This document shows, one piece after another, positions 1 through 6,585 of a stretch of DNA of 36,390 nucleotides. The stretch is from positions 1 to 36,390 of IMG/VR virus record IMGVR_UViG_3300042691_033374, one strand, 5' to 3'. The DNA comes from a virus. The translations under genes and the position numbers were made by a program. Below the pieces are notes generated by a model. The model made no database searches. It worked only from the letters and a program-made list of their open reading frames with translations, and had not been told where the DNA came from. The first letter of the stretch is position 1; every line of letters starts with the position of its first letter.

Positions 1-147
1 GAAGTGCTGAATTTGGGCGACTTGGCCAACGTCAACGACACCGCCAAGGTCACGGGCAGCGTCCTGTACTACGACGCCGCCACCAGCACTTGGAGGGGCA
101 ACGACATCAACACCGTCATCACCCTGACGGACGGCGGCAACTTCTGA
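1..147 (+). CDS. Tail fibre-like structural protein, 3' end only
   Basis: The reading frame is open from the first base and stops at 145-147, leaving the last 48 residues of a protein that begins outside the window. The visible part contains GDLANVNDTAKVTGSVLYYD and ends DGGNF. This low-complexity Gly/Asn/Thr/Asp-rich style is typical of cyanophage fibre or structural proteins, in which short 'GDLANV' segments recur. It lies directly upstream of two related fibre-type genes, so a distal tail role is likely. No catalytic motif is visible. The exact function is unknown. Confidence 0.7.
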   Translation, partial: EVLNLGDLANVNDTAKVTGSVLYYDAATSTWRGNDINTVITLTDGGNF

Positions 148-149
148 CC

Positions 150-159
150 GGAAACCTAG
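150..159 (+). promoter_or_regulatory. Late-gene element, variant copy (GGAAACCTAG)
   Basis: A copy of the recurring late element lies 2 bases after the upstream stop codon and 27 bases before the GTG start at 187. It differs from the best form GGCAACTTAG at two positions. A second partial match, GGCAACTTCTG, sits just upstream at 136-146 and includes the stop codon. Role inferred: late promoter or leader element. Confidence 0.45.
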
Positions 160-186
160 CTGCAACGCAGTGTCTTGCCGGTAGCC

Positions 187-1014
187 GTGGCCAACACCAT
201 CCGCATTAAGCGCTCGACGGGGAGCAGCGCACCCACGAGCTTGGCCAATGCGGAGCTTGCCTTTAGCGAGGGCAACGCTGTTCTGCACTACGGCACCGGC
301 ACTGGCGGTGCAGGTGGCAGCGCCACGAGCATCATCAAGATCGGTGGCGCCGGTGCGTTCGCCACACTGGACACCGCTCAGACGATCAGCGGCAACAAGA
401 CCTTCACCGGCACTGTCGATCTCAGTGCTGCCACCATCGGCGCCTTCACCACGACCGGCAACGTGGTCGTCGGTGGTGATCTGACCGTCAACGGCACCAC
501 CACCACGATCAACAGCACCACGCTCGCTGTCGATGACAAGAACATCATCCTGGGCGACGTGGCCTCGCCCACGGACTCCACAGCTGATGGTGGTGGTATC
601 ACCCTGAAAGGTGCAACCGACAAAACCTTTAACTGGATCAATGCCACCGACAGCTGGACATCCAGCGAGGACATTGACCTAGCCAGCGGCAAGGTCTATC
701 GCATCAATGGCGCCAACGTGCTGAGCGGCAGCACGCTCGGCAGCGGTGTCACTGGCTCCAGCCTGACCTCTGTTGGCACCCTCACCAGCGGTGTGTGGAA
801 CGCCAGCACCATTGGCGTGCAGTACGGCGGCACCGGTGCCGCGACCCTCACCGGCTACGTCAAAGGCTCTGGCACCAGCGCCCTCACCGCTTCGGCGACC
901 ATCCCCAACACCGACATCAGCGGTCTGGGCACGATGAGCACCCAGAACGCCAACAACGTGAACATCACCGGCGGCGCGATTGATGGCATCACCTTGGACG
1001 GCGGCAGCTACTGA
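187..1014 (+). CDS. Cyanophage-type tail fibre/structural protein
   Basis: This 275-residue protein is rich in Gly, Thr, Ser and Asn and has beta-repeat character. It starts VANTIRIKRSTG, which resembles the start of the next gene (MANTIKLKSS), so both probably share an N-terminal virion-attachment module. The middle holds GGDLTVNGTTTTINSTTLAV followed by DDKNIILG and GGGITLKG. I recognise this signature from structural proteins of many marine and freshwater cyanophages. The GTG at 187 was chosen because it aligns with the neighbour's start; a TTG at 175 is the alternative. It is a likely fibre or fibre-base component. Receptor specificity cannot be read from the sequence. Confidence 0.75.
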   Translation: MANTIRIKRSTGSSAPTSLANAELAFSEGNAVLHYGTGTGGAGGSATSIIKIGGAGAFATLDTAQTISGNKTFTGTVDLSAATIGAFTTTGNVVVGGDLTVNGTTTTINSTTLAVDDKNIILGDVASPTDSTADGGGITLKGATDKTFNWINATDSWTSSEDIDLASGKVYRINGANVLSGSTLGSGVTGSSLTSVGTLTSGVWNASTIGVQYGGTGAATLTGYVKGSGTSALTASATIPNTDISGLGTMSTQNANNVNITGGAIDGITLDGGSY

Positions 1015-1021
1015 TGCGCCC

Positions 1022-1031
1022 GGAAAGCTAG
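1022..1031 (+). promoter_or_regulatory. Late-gene element, variant copy (GGAAAGCTAG)
   Basis: The copy lies 34 bases upstream of the ATG at 1066. The bases after it (TGCGTCC) are the same as those after the perfect copy at 27865. A small palindrome, GGCTAGATAGCC, follows at 1039-1050. Confidence 0.45.
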
Positions 1032-1065
1032 TGCGTCCGGCTAGATAGCCACCCACGGACGCCAC

Positions 1066-1290
1066 ATGGCGAACACGATCAAGCTCAAAAGCTCTGCCGT
1101 CGCCGGCAAGGTTCCCACCACCAGCGATCTGGAGCTGCGTGAGCTTGGCATCAACACCTACGACGGCGCGATCTACATGAAGCGCAATCAGGGGTCTGAT
1201 GAGATCGTGCGGATCGCTTTTGCGAACCAGGACTATGGGCTGATCACGGGTAGCGCTAGCGGGACGCTCGATTACGGCGCTCTTGTCTGA
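1066..1290 (+). CDS. Small fibre-associated structural protein
   Basis: A 74-residue protein beginning MANTIKLKSSAVAGKVPTTS, with the segment LELRELGINTYDGAIYMKR. Short proteins of this form, with an 'ELAINT.DG.lY.K' pattern, are common near or fused to cyanophage tail fibres. I take it as an N-terminal attachment module made as a separate polypeptide. Its stop codon overlaps the start of the next gene by one base (TGATG), so the two are probably translationally coupled. No enzyme motif is present. Confidence 0.7.
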   Translation: MANTIKLKSSAVAGKVPTTSDLELRELGINTYDGAIYMKRNQGSDEIVRIAFANQDYGLITGSASGTLDYGALV

Positions 1291-3110
1291 TGGCAACCCA
1301 AGTTCAGAATCGTCGCGGCACCACTGCCGAGCACAACACCTTCACGGGTGCGGTTGGTGAGCTGACGGTCGACACCACCAAGGACGTGGTGGTTGTGCAT
1401 GACGGCAGCACGGCGGGCGGCTTTCCAACGCTGCGGCAGGACCAGGCCAACCTGCCCACCAGCGCCCCGTCAAACGGCGTTTATATACCCTCCAGCAACA
1501 ACGTAGCCATCTCGACTAATGGCACTGGGCGGTTGTTTGTTGATGCGAGTGGAAATGTGGGCGCGGGGACATCTAGTCCAACATTGAACACAACTGGTAC
1601 ATGTATTCATGTATCAAACGCATCGGCGGGAAATGCTGCACTTACTCGTTATACAACAGGCGACACTGGCACGGCCGCAACCGATGGCCTTGACGTAGGC
1701 ATGTGGTCCGATGGTGATGCGTTTTTCTGGTTGCGCGAATCGTCAAACATTCGATTTGCTACAGGCTCCACGGAGCGCATGCGCCTGGACTCCAGTGGCC
1801 GCTTAGGTCTGGGGACTTCGAGTGCTCAGGCGTTACTTGATCTGACGACAGGCAACGATCAGGATCACTTGGCCATACGAAACTGGCCCATGCTTAAGCC
1901 AGTCGGCACCGGCATTCGATATGGCGGATATAACAGCAGCCAATGGACAGAGCTATCGTTCTGGACCTCAGGATTGCGGGCAGTTACTGTTGACAACTTA
2001 CAGCGTGTAGGGATTGGCACTACGGGCCCCAGCGCCGCAACTCATGTCGTTCAACCTAGCTCGGGCAGTGATACCTTCCGTGCAGAAAACAGCGCAAGCA
2101 ATAATGTTATTCGGCTTCAGGCGGCTACTTCTACTGATAATTACATAGACTTTTATGCAGGTGCAAGTAGTGGCAGCTTAATCCTTCGGGGAGCCGGCAC
2201 AGAACGCGCCCGCATCGACTCCAGCGGCAGGCTGTTGGTGGGCACGTCTACTGCGCTTAGTGATGCGTCTTCAGTTTCTAGAAGTCTGCAAGTACTAGGA
2301 ACCAGCGCCGCAACCGCTGGTCAATTTATTGCAAGATTCGACAATAGCGTAAACGCTCCCTCTCTTGTACTCGGAAAGTCAAAAGGAGCCACTGTTGGTA
2401 CTTACACAGTTGTTAATTCCGGCGATCAAATTGGACGCCTTGCATTTGATGCGACTGATGGTACAAAGTTTGTTAACGCTGCACTCATTGCGGCCGAAGT
2501 AGACGGCACCCCCGGCGCTAACGACATGCCGGGCCGTTTAGTGTTCTCCACTTGTCCCGACGGGTCAGCTAGTCCGACGGAGCGGATGAGGATTACGAAT
2601 GGTGGGAATGTATTAATTGGCTGTCAAAGCTTGCCTAGTGCTACTGTTGAGGGGTTTGTAGCTACAGGAACAAGCAGCGGAAACAGGACAAGTTCTGGAT
2701 CTTCAACTTCTGCTTACAACCATTGGGTTTTCTATAACGGAAACGGCATTGTTGGATCTATTTCTACAAGTGCTTCTGCGACCACTTATGCCACTTCCTC
2801 CGACTACCGCCTTAAGGAAAACGTTGTCCCGCTAACTGGTGCTGCTGATCGCGTCAAGCAGCTCCAGGTTCACCGCTTCAACTTCATTGCGGATCCTGAC
2901 ACCACCGTTGACGGTTTCCTCGCTCACGAAGCACAAGCGGTTGTTCCTGAATGTGTAACTGGCACCAAGGATGCTGTGGACGCTGACGGCAACCCCGTCT
3001 ACCAAGGCATCGACCAGTCCAAGCTGGTGCCGCTGCTGACTGCTGCGCTGCAGGAAGCGTTGGCTGAGATCGAATCCTTGAGGGCTCGTTTAGACGCAGC
3101 AGGCATCTAA
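1290..3110 (+). CDS. Tail fibre with C-terminal S74 intramolecular chaperone
   Basis: A 606-residue fibre. The N-terminus (MATQVQNRRGTTAEHNTFTG) resembles attachment modules of cyanophage fibres. The centre has repeats of the form 'GNVGAGTSSPT', 'RLGLGTSS' and 'RIDSSGRLLVGTS', typical of trimeric beta-helical shafts with recurring 'TERMR(I/L)' units. The C-terminus contains SSDYRLKENV, then a long helix ending EIESLRARLDA. This is the Peptidase_S74 chaperone that trimerises fibres and cleaves itself off by a Ser/Lys mechanism; the conserved S-D-x-R-L-K is intact. The central part, about 1490-2850, is visibly more AT-rich than both ends and the neighbours, which suggests a swapped receptor-binding shaft. 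The start overlaps the upstream stop. Confidence 0.88.
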   Translation: MATQVQNRRGTTAEHNTFTGAVGELTVDTTKDVVVVHDGSTAGGFPTLRQDQANLPTSAPSNGVYIPSSNNVAISTNGTGRLFVDASGNVGAGTSSPTLNTTGTCIHVSNASAGNAALTRYTTGDTGTAATDGLDVGMWSDGDAFFWLRESSNIRFATGSTERMRLDSSGRLGLGTSSAQALLDLTTGNDQDHLAIRNWPMLKPVGTGIRYGGYNSSQWTELSFWTSGLRAVTVDNLQRVGIGTTGPSAATHVVQPSSGSDTFRAENSASNNVIRLQAATSTDNYIDFYAGASSGSLILRGAGTERARIDSSGRLLVGTSTALSDASSVSRSLQVLGTSAATAGQFIARFDNSVNAPSLVLGKSKGATVGTYTVVNSGDQIGRLAFDATDGTKFVNAALIAAEVDGTPGANDMPGRLVFSTCPDGSASPTERMRITNGGNVLIGCQSLPSATVEGFVATGTSSGNRTSSGSSTSAYNHWVFYNGNGIVGSISTSASATTYATSSDYRLKENVVPLTGAADRVKQLQVHRFNFIADPDTTVDGFLAHEAQAVVPECVTGTKDAVDADGNPVYQGIDQSKLVPLLTAALQEALAEIESLRARLDAAGI

Positions 3111-3133
3111 GACCTACTCTCTAGTCACCTTCT

Positions 3134-3148
3134 AATTTGACTCAAATT
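3134..3148. repeat. Perfect 15-bp AT-rich palindrome
   Basis: AATTTGA-C-TCAAATT lies 24 bases after the fibre stop codon in otherwise GC-rich DNA. No T-tract follows, so it is not a standard terminator. It could be a protein-binding site or a weak transcript end. Confidence 0.4.
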
Positions 3149-3238
3149 TGAAGTTGGCCAGTTCACGTCACTAGGCGGGCAACCGGCCTGTTCAACAGGT
3201 TGCACCACTCTTAGCCTTAAGGCACCGCCACTACACCC

Positions 3239-3574
3239 ATGGCTGACACCTACACCTGGAACATCGCCCAACTCGAACGCCTCGCTGCCACCGGCGAGAT
3301 CCAGACGGTGCATTACACCGTCTCTGCTCGCAGTGAAGACGAGGTGTACGCCAGCTCGGCCTACGGCAGCCTGGGCCTCGATCCTGCTGACCCGGACAAC
3401 ATGATCCCCTTCGCCAACGTCACTGAGGCGGAAGTGGTGAGCTGGGTGCAGGCCAAGTTCGGCGAGGAAAAGGTGGAAGAGATCCACCAGGCACTCTCGC
3501 AGCAAATCGAGGACCAGCGTGCGCCCAAAGTCGCGCAAGGGTTGCCCTGGAGTGCAGCACCTGCAGCTGCTTAG
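3239..3574 (+). CDS. Small tail-cluster protein of unknown function
   Basis: A 111-residue acidic protein starting MADTYTWNIAQLERLAATGE. It has a beta-rich first half (IQTVHYTVSA) and a helical second half (VTEAEVVSWVQAKFGEEKVE) followed by an Ala/Pro tail. Small proteins that begin 'TYTWxIxxLER' and lie next to tail fibres are common in cyanophages, and I recognise the type but not a function. A fibre assembly or host-interaction role is possible. The spacer before it (3111-3238) holds the 15-bp palindrome at 3134 and a partial late element (GGGCAACCGG, near 3174). Confidence 0.65.
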   Translation: MADTYTWNIAQLERLAATGEIQTVHYTVSARSEDEVYASSAYGSLGLDPADPDNMIPFANVTEAEVVSWVQAKFGEEKVEEIHQALSQQIEDQRAPKVAQGLPWSAAPAAA

Positions 3575-3789
3575 TCTCGCCGACTACTGTGCTCTAGTTC
3601 CCGCTCTGCTTCGGCATCGGGCCGATAGAGCCCAAGCCTCTGTGCGTCCTTGAGGCGTCTCACGCTTGGGCCATCAACTCCAAGTATTGGCAACAGCATT
3701 GTCAACGCCAATACCTGAAACCCTTTGCGGCACAGCGGTTTTACGGCTGCTCTGCGTGCTGAATAGGTTGGCCGGTGACCAGGGCTCAC
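3571..3789 (-). CDS. Possible small minus-strand ORF, unknown
   Basis: This 72-residue frame with a GTG start overlaps the end of the plus-strand gene at 3574 by 4 bases and fills most of an otherwise empty 326-base spacer. It has a possible hydrophobic stretch (FQVLALTMLLPILGV) followed by a charged helix-like end (RRLKDAQRLGLYRPDAEAER). The composition looks protein-like, but there is no clear ribosome binding site and no family I recognise. It could equally be structured untranslated DNA. Confidence 0.25.
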   Translation of the reverse strand: MSPGHRPTYSARRAAVKPLCRKGFQVLALTMLLPILGVDGPSVRRLKDAQRLGLYRPDAEAERELEHSSRRD

Positions 3790-3826
3790 GCACCACTGGC
3801 CTTGCCACAGCCGGCCGCTGCGGTAT

Positions 3827-3852
3827 CGCCTAGACGTAAAAACGACTAGGCG
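3827..3852. repeat. Inverted repeat ahead of the lysis cluster
   Basis: CGCCTAGACGT at 3827-3837 and ACGACTAGGCG at 3842-3852 pair over 10 of 11 positions around an AAAA loop. No T-tract follows, so intrinsic termination is not clear. It sits 14 bases upstream of a perfect late element and could be an operator or a hairpin in the transcript. Confidence 0.5.
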
Positions 3853-3866
3853 CGAATCTTAGCGGG

Positions 3867-3877
3867 GGCAACTTAGG
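3867..3877 (+). promoter_or_regulatory. Late-gene element, perfect copy (GGCAACTTAG)
   Basis: A perfect 10-base copy at 3867-3876, followed by G, lies 24 bases upstream of the GTG start at 3901. It heads the lysis cluster. Confidence 0.6.
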
Positions 3878-3900
3878 CCGAGCGCCCCCACCCCCGTGCG

Positions 3901-4143
3901 GTGACTGAAGAGGAGTTTCACGCCCCGGCCCCCGCAGAAAGCGCGCCCTGGGTAGCCCAAGCGGTTCCCGCGCTGCTGGTTGCCGCGGTCTTGGGCCTAT
4001 GCGGCCTCTTCCTTCAAGTCACCAAGATCGAGACAGGGCTCACCACCGTCCTTGAGGACGTGCGGGAGCTCAAAAACGATTCCAAGGAACGGCTGAACGA
4101 CATCGACCGCCGGGTCCGCGCGCTTGAGATGCAAGACCGTTGA
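3901..4143 (+). CDS. Holin-like membrane protein with coiled coil
   Basis: An 80-residue protein: a short acidic N-terminus, one hydrophobic segment at about residues 19-40 (WVAQAVPALLVAAVLGLCGL), then a charged heptad-like helix (VLEDVRELKNDSKERLNDID) that ends at residue 80. One membrane span plus a cytoplasmic coiled coil resembles small phage holins or holin partners of the XhlA kind. The position directly upstream of a second small membrane protein and an endolysin supports a lysis role. The GTG start is fixed by the upstream late element and by the absence of another start before the membrane segment. Holin activity is inferred. Confidence 0.6.
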   Translation: MTEEEFHAPAPAESAPWVAQAVPALLVAAVLGLCGLFLQVTKIETGLTTVLEDVRELKNDSKERLNDIDRRVRALEMQDR

Positions 4144-4147
4144 CGGC

Positions 4148-4157
4148 GGCAACTTAG
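4148..4157 (+). promoter_or_regulatory. Late-gene element, perfect copy (GGCAACTTAG)
   Basis: The copy starts 4 bases after the stop codon of the holin-like gene and lies 19 bases before the ATG at 4177. Two consecutive short lysis genes therefore each carry their own copy. Confidence 0.6.
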
Positions 4158-4176
4158 CTGAACCGCAGGCTCCCCT

Positions 4177-4323
4177 ATGGAGACCACCGCAATCATTGCG
4201 CTCACGCTGCTCGTCATCAGCGAAGTGCTCCCCTTCACCCCCCTCGCCGGCAACGGAATCGTGCATGAGGTGGTGAAGATCCTGCGCGAGGTCTTCCCCT
4301 ACAGCAGCCGTAACCGCAGGTGA
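4177..4323 (+). CDS. 48-residue membrane protein in the lysis cluster
   Basis: The protein starts METTAIIALTLLVISEVLPF, a hydrophobic helix long enough to span a membrane. It continues with a short linker and a basic end (PYSSRNRR). A perfect late element lies 19 bases upstream. Tiny membrane proteins of this sort next to an endolysin are candidate holins, antiholins or pinholins. It partners the 80-residue membrane protein just upstream. The assignment is by position and topology only. Confidence 0.6.
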   Translation: METTAIIALTLLVISEVLPFTPLAGNGIVHEVVKILREVFPYSSRNRR

Positions 4324-4532
4324 GCGCGCGGTTCTACCGCCCCAGCCTCAACCACACCCCCATAGCCCGAGCGCTCTTAGAGCACACAAGCGGCGACTGG
4401 ATCACCCGAAACGCGGACCTCTTCTTCCGCGGCAGTGACGCCCAGCTCGCCGCACCCCACCCCAGGGGTACGCCCCCGACGCCTCCCGGCTGCGACCCGA
4501 ATGAGCCCCCAGCGCCCCATCCGCCTGGTTGA
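4320..4532 (+). CDS. Possible 70-residue protein overlapping the endolysin start
   Basis: The GTG start overlaps the upstream stop by 4 bases (GTGA), an arrangement used by many real genes in this genome. The first 40 residues (SARFYRPSLNHTPIARALLE) look protein-like. The end is a Pro/His-rich tail (PPTPPGCDPNEPPAPHPPG) that runs across the proposed endolysin start at 4501 in another frame. It may be a real short lysis-cluster gene or a leader frame. No family is recognised. Confidence 0.4.
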   Translation: MSARFYRPSLNHTPIARALLEHTSGDWITRNADLFFRGSDAQLAAPHPRGTPPTPPGCDPNEPPAPHPPG

Positions 4533-5640
4533 CGCGGTCAAGTTCACCAAGAACGAACCCCACCAGCTCGCAGCGTGGAACTGGCTTGAAAGCGCCCTAA
4601 CCCGCGACCAACTCAACGAGTTCGCGCTGCTGTTCCGCGCCACCCCCGGCTACAAGCCAGGCATCGCGGTGGAGAACAGCTGGGACGGCGTCCTCACCGC
4701 TGCGCGAACCGCCGGCGCCACCTTTCCTGAGCTCGTTGCAGCGCAATGGGCGCTCGAGAGCGGTTTTGGCAAGCACATGCCAGGCGGCAGCAACAACCCC
4801 TTCGGCCTCAAGGGCGCCGGCACCAGCAGCGAAACCCGTGAGTTCGTGAACGGCGAGTGGATCACGATCACCGACTCGTTCCTCAACTTCCCCAACCTCG
4901 CCACTGCCGTCCAGTACCTCGTCGACCGCTGGTACAGGGACTACAAGAACTACAAGGGCGTCAACCGCGAGAAGACGCGCGACGATGCCGCACGGGCGCT
5001 GGTGCGCGAGGGGTACGCAACCGACCCCAGCTACGCGCAGAAGCTCATCGCGTTGATGAACGAGCACGCCCCAGTAAGCAAACTCCCCGCGCCAACGCCG
5101 TTCCCCAACCCCCTGCGCGTCCCCTACTACAGCCAGCGCGACAGCGGCCTGCCGGGCCAAGCGATGCGGATGTGCTTTAGCAGCAGCTGCGCCATGCTCG
5201 TCGCCGCCCTGCGCCCGGGCGCCATCACTGGCCTCGACGCCGACGACCAGTACCTGAAGCGCGTTCAGCAGTTCGGCGACACAACTGACGCCACCGCCCA
5301 GCTCCGGGCGCTGCGAAGCTTCGGCATCCGCGCCAAGTTCACCCAGGACGCCAACTGGAGCGACCTCGAGCGCCAAATCAACCGAGGCGTCCCCGTGCCC
5401 TGCGGCTTCCTGCACCACGGCCCCAGCTCCAACCCCGCAGGGGGCGGCCACTGGCTCACGGTGATCGGCTACACGAAGAGCGCCGTCATCGTCCACGACC
5501 CATTCGGAGACATGGACGTAGTGGAAGGCGTGTACCTCAGCAGCCGCGGCAGCGGGCTCGCATACAGCCGCAAGAACTGGGGTCCCCGCTGGATGGTTGA
5601 AGGCCCAGACACCGGCTGGGCCATCCTTGCCGACCCATGA
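4501..5640 (+). CDS. Endolysin: glucosaminidase plus C39-like peptidase
   Basis: A 379-residue cell-wall hydrolase counted from the ATG at 4501; an in-frame GTG at 4435 would add 22 Pro/Arg-rich residues. The first half carries a glucosaminidase (lysozyme subfamily 2) core with AAQWALESGFGKHMPGGSNN, where Glu86 is the probable catalytic acid. The second half starts VPYYSQRDSG, the usual opening of Peptidase_C39_2 domains. It has a candidate catalytic triad: Cys225 (RMCFSSSCAM), His317 (GGHWLTVIGY) and Asp333 (VHDPFGD). It would cut the glycan with one domain and a peptide with the other. No signal peptide is seen, so export depends on the holin-like neighbours. It ends in an ATGA overlap with the next gene. 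Confidence 0.82.
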   Translation: MSPQRPIRLVDAVKFTKNEPHQLAAWNWLESALTRDQLNEFALLFRATPGYKPGIAVENSWDGVLTAARTAGATFPELVAAQWALESGFGKHMPGGSNNPFGLKGAGTSSETREFVNGEWITITDSFLNFPNLATAVQYLVDRWYRDYKNYKGVNREKTRDDAARALVREGYATDPSYAQKLIALMNEHAPVSKLPAPTPFPNPLRVPYYSQRDSGLPGQAMRMCFSSSCAMLVAALRPGAITGLDADDQYLKRVQQFGDTTDATAQLRALRSFGIRAKFTQDANWSDLERQINRGVPVPCGFLHHGPSSNPAGGGHWLTVIGYTKSAVIVHDPFGDMDVVEGVYLSSRGSGLAYSRKNWGPRWMVEGPDTGWAILADP

Positions 5641-5852
5641 AACAGCAGTACATCGTCGACGTTCGGCTCCAGATCGTCGTCGAATCAGTTGAGGATTCCG
5701 AGGGCGTCGCCAACAACGTCTACGCCCAATGCGCAGAGCTCGCCTACTCGGAAGACCACCTCCTCCGGCTTGAGGTCATCCCTTGCCCCCTTCCGCCGAT
5801 CACCTCCAGTGGATCACGGGATAACGGAAACACACCTGCTGCACAAGCGTGA
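5637..5852 (+). CDS. Small protein of unknown function after the endolysin
   Basis: A 71-residue protein starting MKQQYIVDVRLQIVVESVED, with the middle VANNVYAQCAELAYSEDHLL and a Ser/Pro/Asn-rich end. The first 50 residues suggest a small alpha/beta fold; the tail is probably disordered. Its ATG overlaps the endolysin stop (ATGA), so it is translated as part of the lysis operon. Its last 44 bases overlap the HNH gene in another frame. No function recognised. Confidence 0.6.
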   Translation: MKQQYIVDVRLQIVVESVEDSEGVANNVYAQCAELAYSEDHLLRLEVIPCPLPPITSSGSRDNGNTPAAQA

Positions 5853-6231
5853 CGCCAAGCGGCGCTTTCGCAGCCACATCTTCGAGGCGTGGCGCGGCCG
5901 TTGCGCCTACTGCGGCTGTGCCGGCGCCACAACCCTCGACCACATCAAACCCCGCAGCCGCGGAGGCGACACCACCACCCAAAACCTGGCCCCCGCCTGC
6001 TCCGACTGCAACCGGCGCAAAGGCAGCAGCGAAGTGTTCAGTTGGTTTCGGCTCCAGCCGGACTGGAGCCCTGACCGGGAAGCGGATCTATGGCTGTGGA
6101 TGCACCCACGCTGCTTTGGAGATAGTGCAGCTTCACTTCTGCTTGCCAGCGTTGACGATGAGCAAAGGCCATTCCAAGGCCCTCGACCACCCACCAGACC
6201 TGGCCGTTGGGCTCCACCATGCGCCGCATAA
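5809..6231 (+). CDS. HNH endonuclease
   Basis: A 140-residue HNH nuclease from the GTG at 5809; the frame extends upstream but reads as non-protein. The zinc and active-site motif is complete: CAYCGC, then TTLDHIKPRSRGG with the catalytic His, then an Asn (TQNLAP), then CSDCNRRKG. Flanking helices (RRFRSHIFEAWRG before, SSEVFSWFRLQPDWSP after) match stand-alone phage HNH proteins. Such enzymes are free-standing mobile nucleases or helpers of genome packaging. Here it is far from the terminase genes, so a homing-type or general nicking role is more likely. Confidence 0.82.
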   Translation: MDHGITETHLLHKRDAKRRFRSHIFEAWRGRCAYCGCAGATTLDHIKPRSRGGDTTTQNLAPACSDCNRRKGSSEVFSWFRLQPDWSPDREADLWLWMHPRCFGDSAASLLLASVDDEQRPFQGPRPPTRPGRWAPPCAA

Positions 6232-6282
6232 AGGGCTCCATATGTAACCGCTCGCTAGCATGTTGTGTACGCCTAGGTTGCT

Positions 6283-6585
6283 ATGAGCGACGGCGAAAGC
6301 AGACCCACCAGCTGGATGGCGTACAGCATCCCTTTGACGGAGGAGCTGAAGCTGGAGCAGGCGATCAGGGAGGTTTCAGGGCACCCAGACATGGACAAGG
6401 TCCGAGCCCTGTGCGCCTCCCTGATGCGCAGCAACTACCACCAGCAACAACTCTTAGCGAACGCGGTGGGTCGCATTGGCGAGCTGGAGCTTGTCCTGTT
6501 CCTTGGCGCTCATGCGGAGCCCAGCGAGGTCAGCGCTTTTCTCTCCATGGCCCGCGAGGTCTGCGAGGACCTTGGCATCGGCTAA
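6283..6585 (+). CDS. Unknown alpha-helical protein convergent with the sigma gene
   Basis: A 100-residue, mainly helical protein ([20 protein letters not shown], then [20 protein letters not shown] and a long final helix). The sequence has real-protein composition, and I recall similar small cyanobacterial phage proteins with a '[11 protein letters not shown]' helix but no function. Its 3' third lies antisense to the last 44 codons of the minus-strand sigma factor gene, a 132-base convergent overlap. A weak CCTAGG site lies about 14 bases before the ATG. Confidence 0.55.
   Translation: MSDGESRPTSWMAYSIPLTEELKLEQAIREVSGHPDMDKVRALCASLMRSNYHQQQLLANAVGRIGELELVLFLGAHAEPSEVSAFLSMAREVCEDLGIG

Larger units (their letters stand above)
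3575..3900. other. 326-base intergenic region with hairpins
   Basis: No confident gene lies here apart from the weak minus-strand ORF noted at 3571. Two inverted repeats are visible: GTATTGGC at 3684-3691 pairing with GCCAATAC at 3707-3714, and a stronger one at 3827-3852. The late element copy at 3867 follows. The layout, with a hairpin and then a promoter-like element just before the lysis genes, suits a transcription boundary between the tail and lysis blocks. Confidence 0.5.

Noticed and set aside
4597-5496. 299-codon minus-strand open frame
   Set aside because: Antisense to the two-domain endolysin; Ala/Val/Gly-rich with no recognisable domain.
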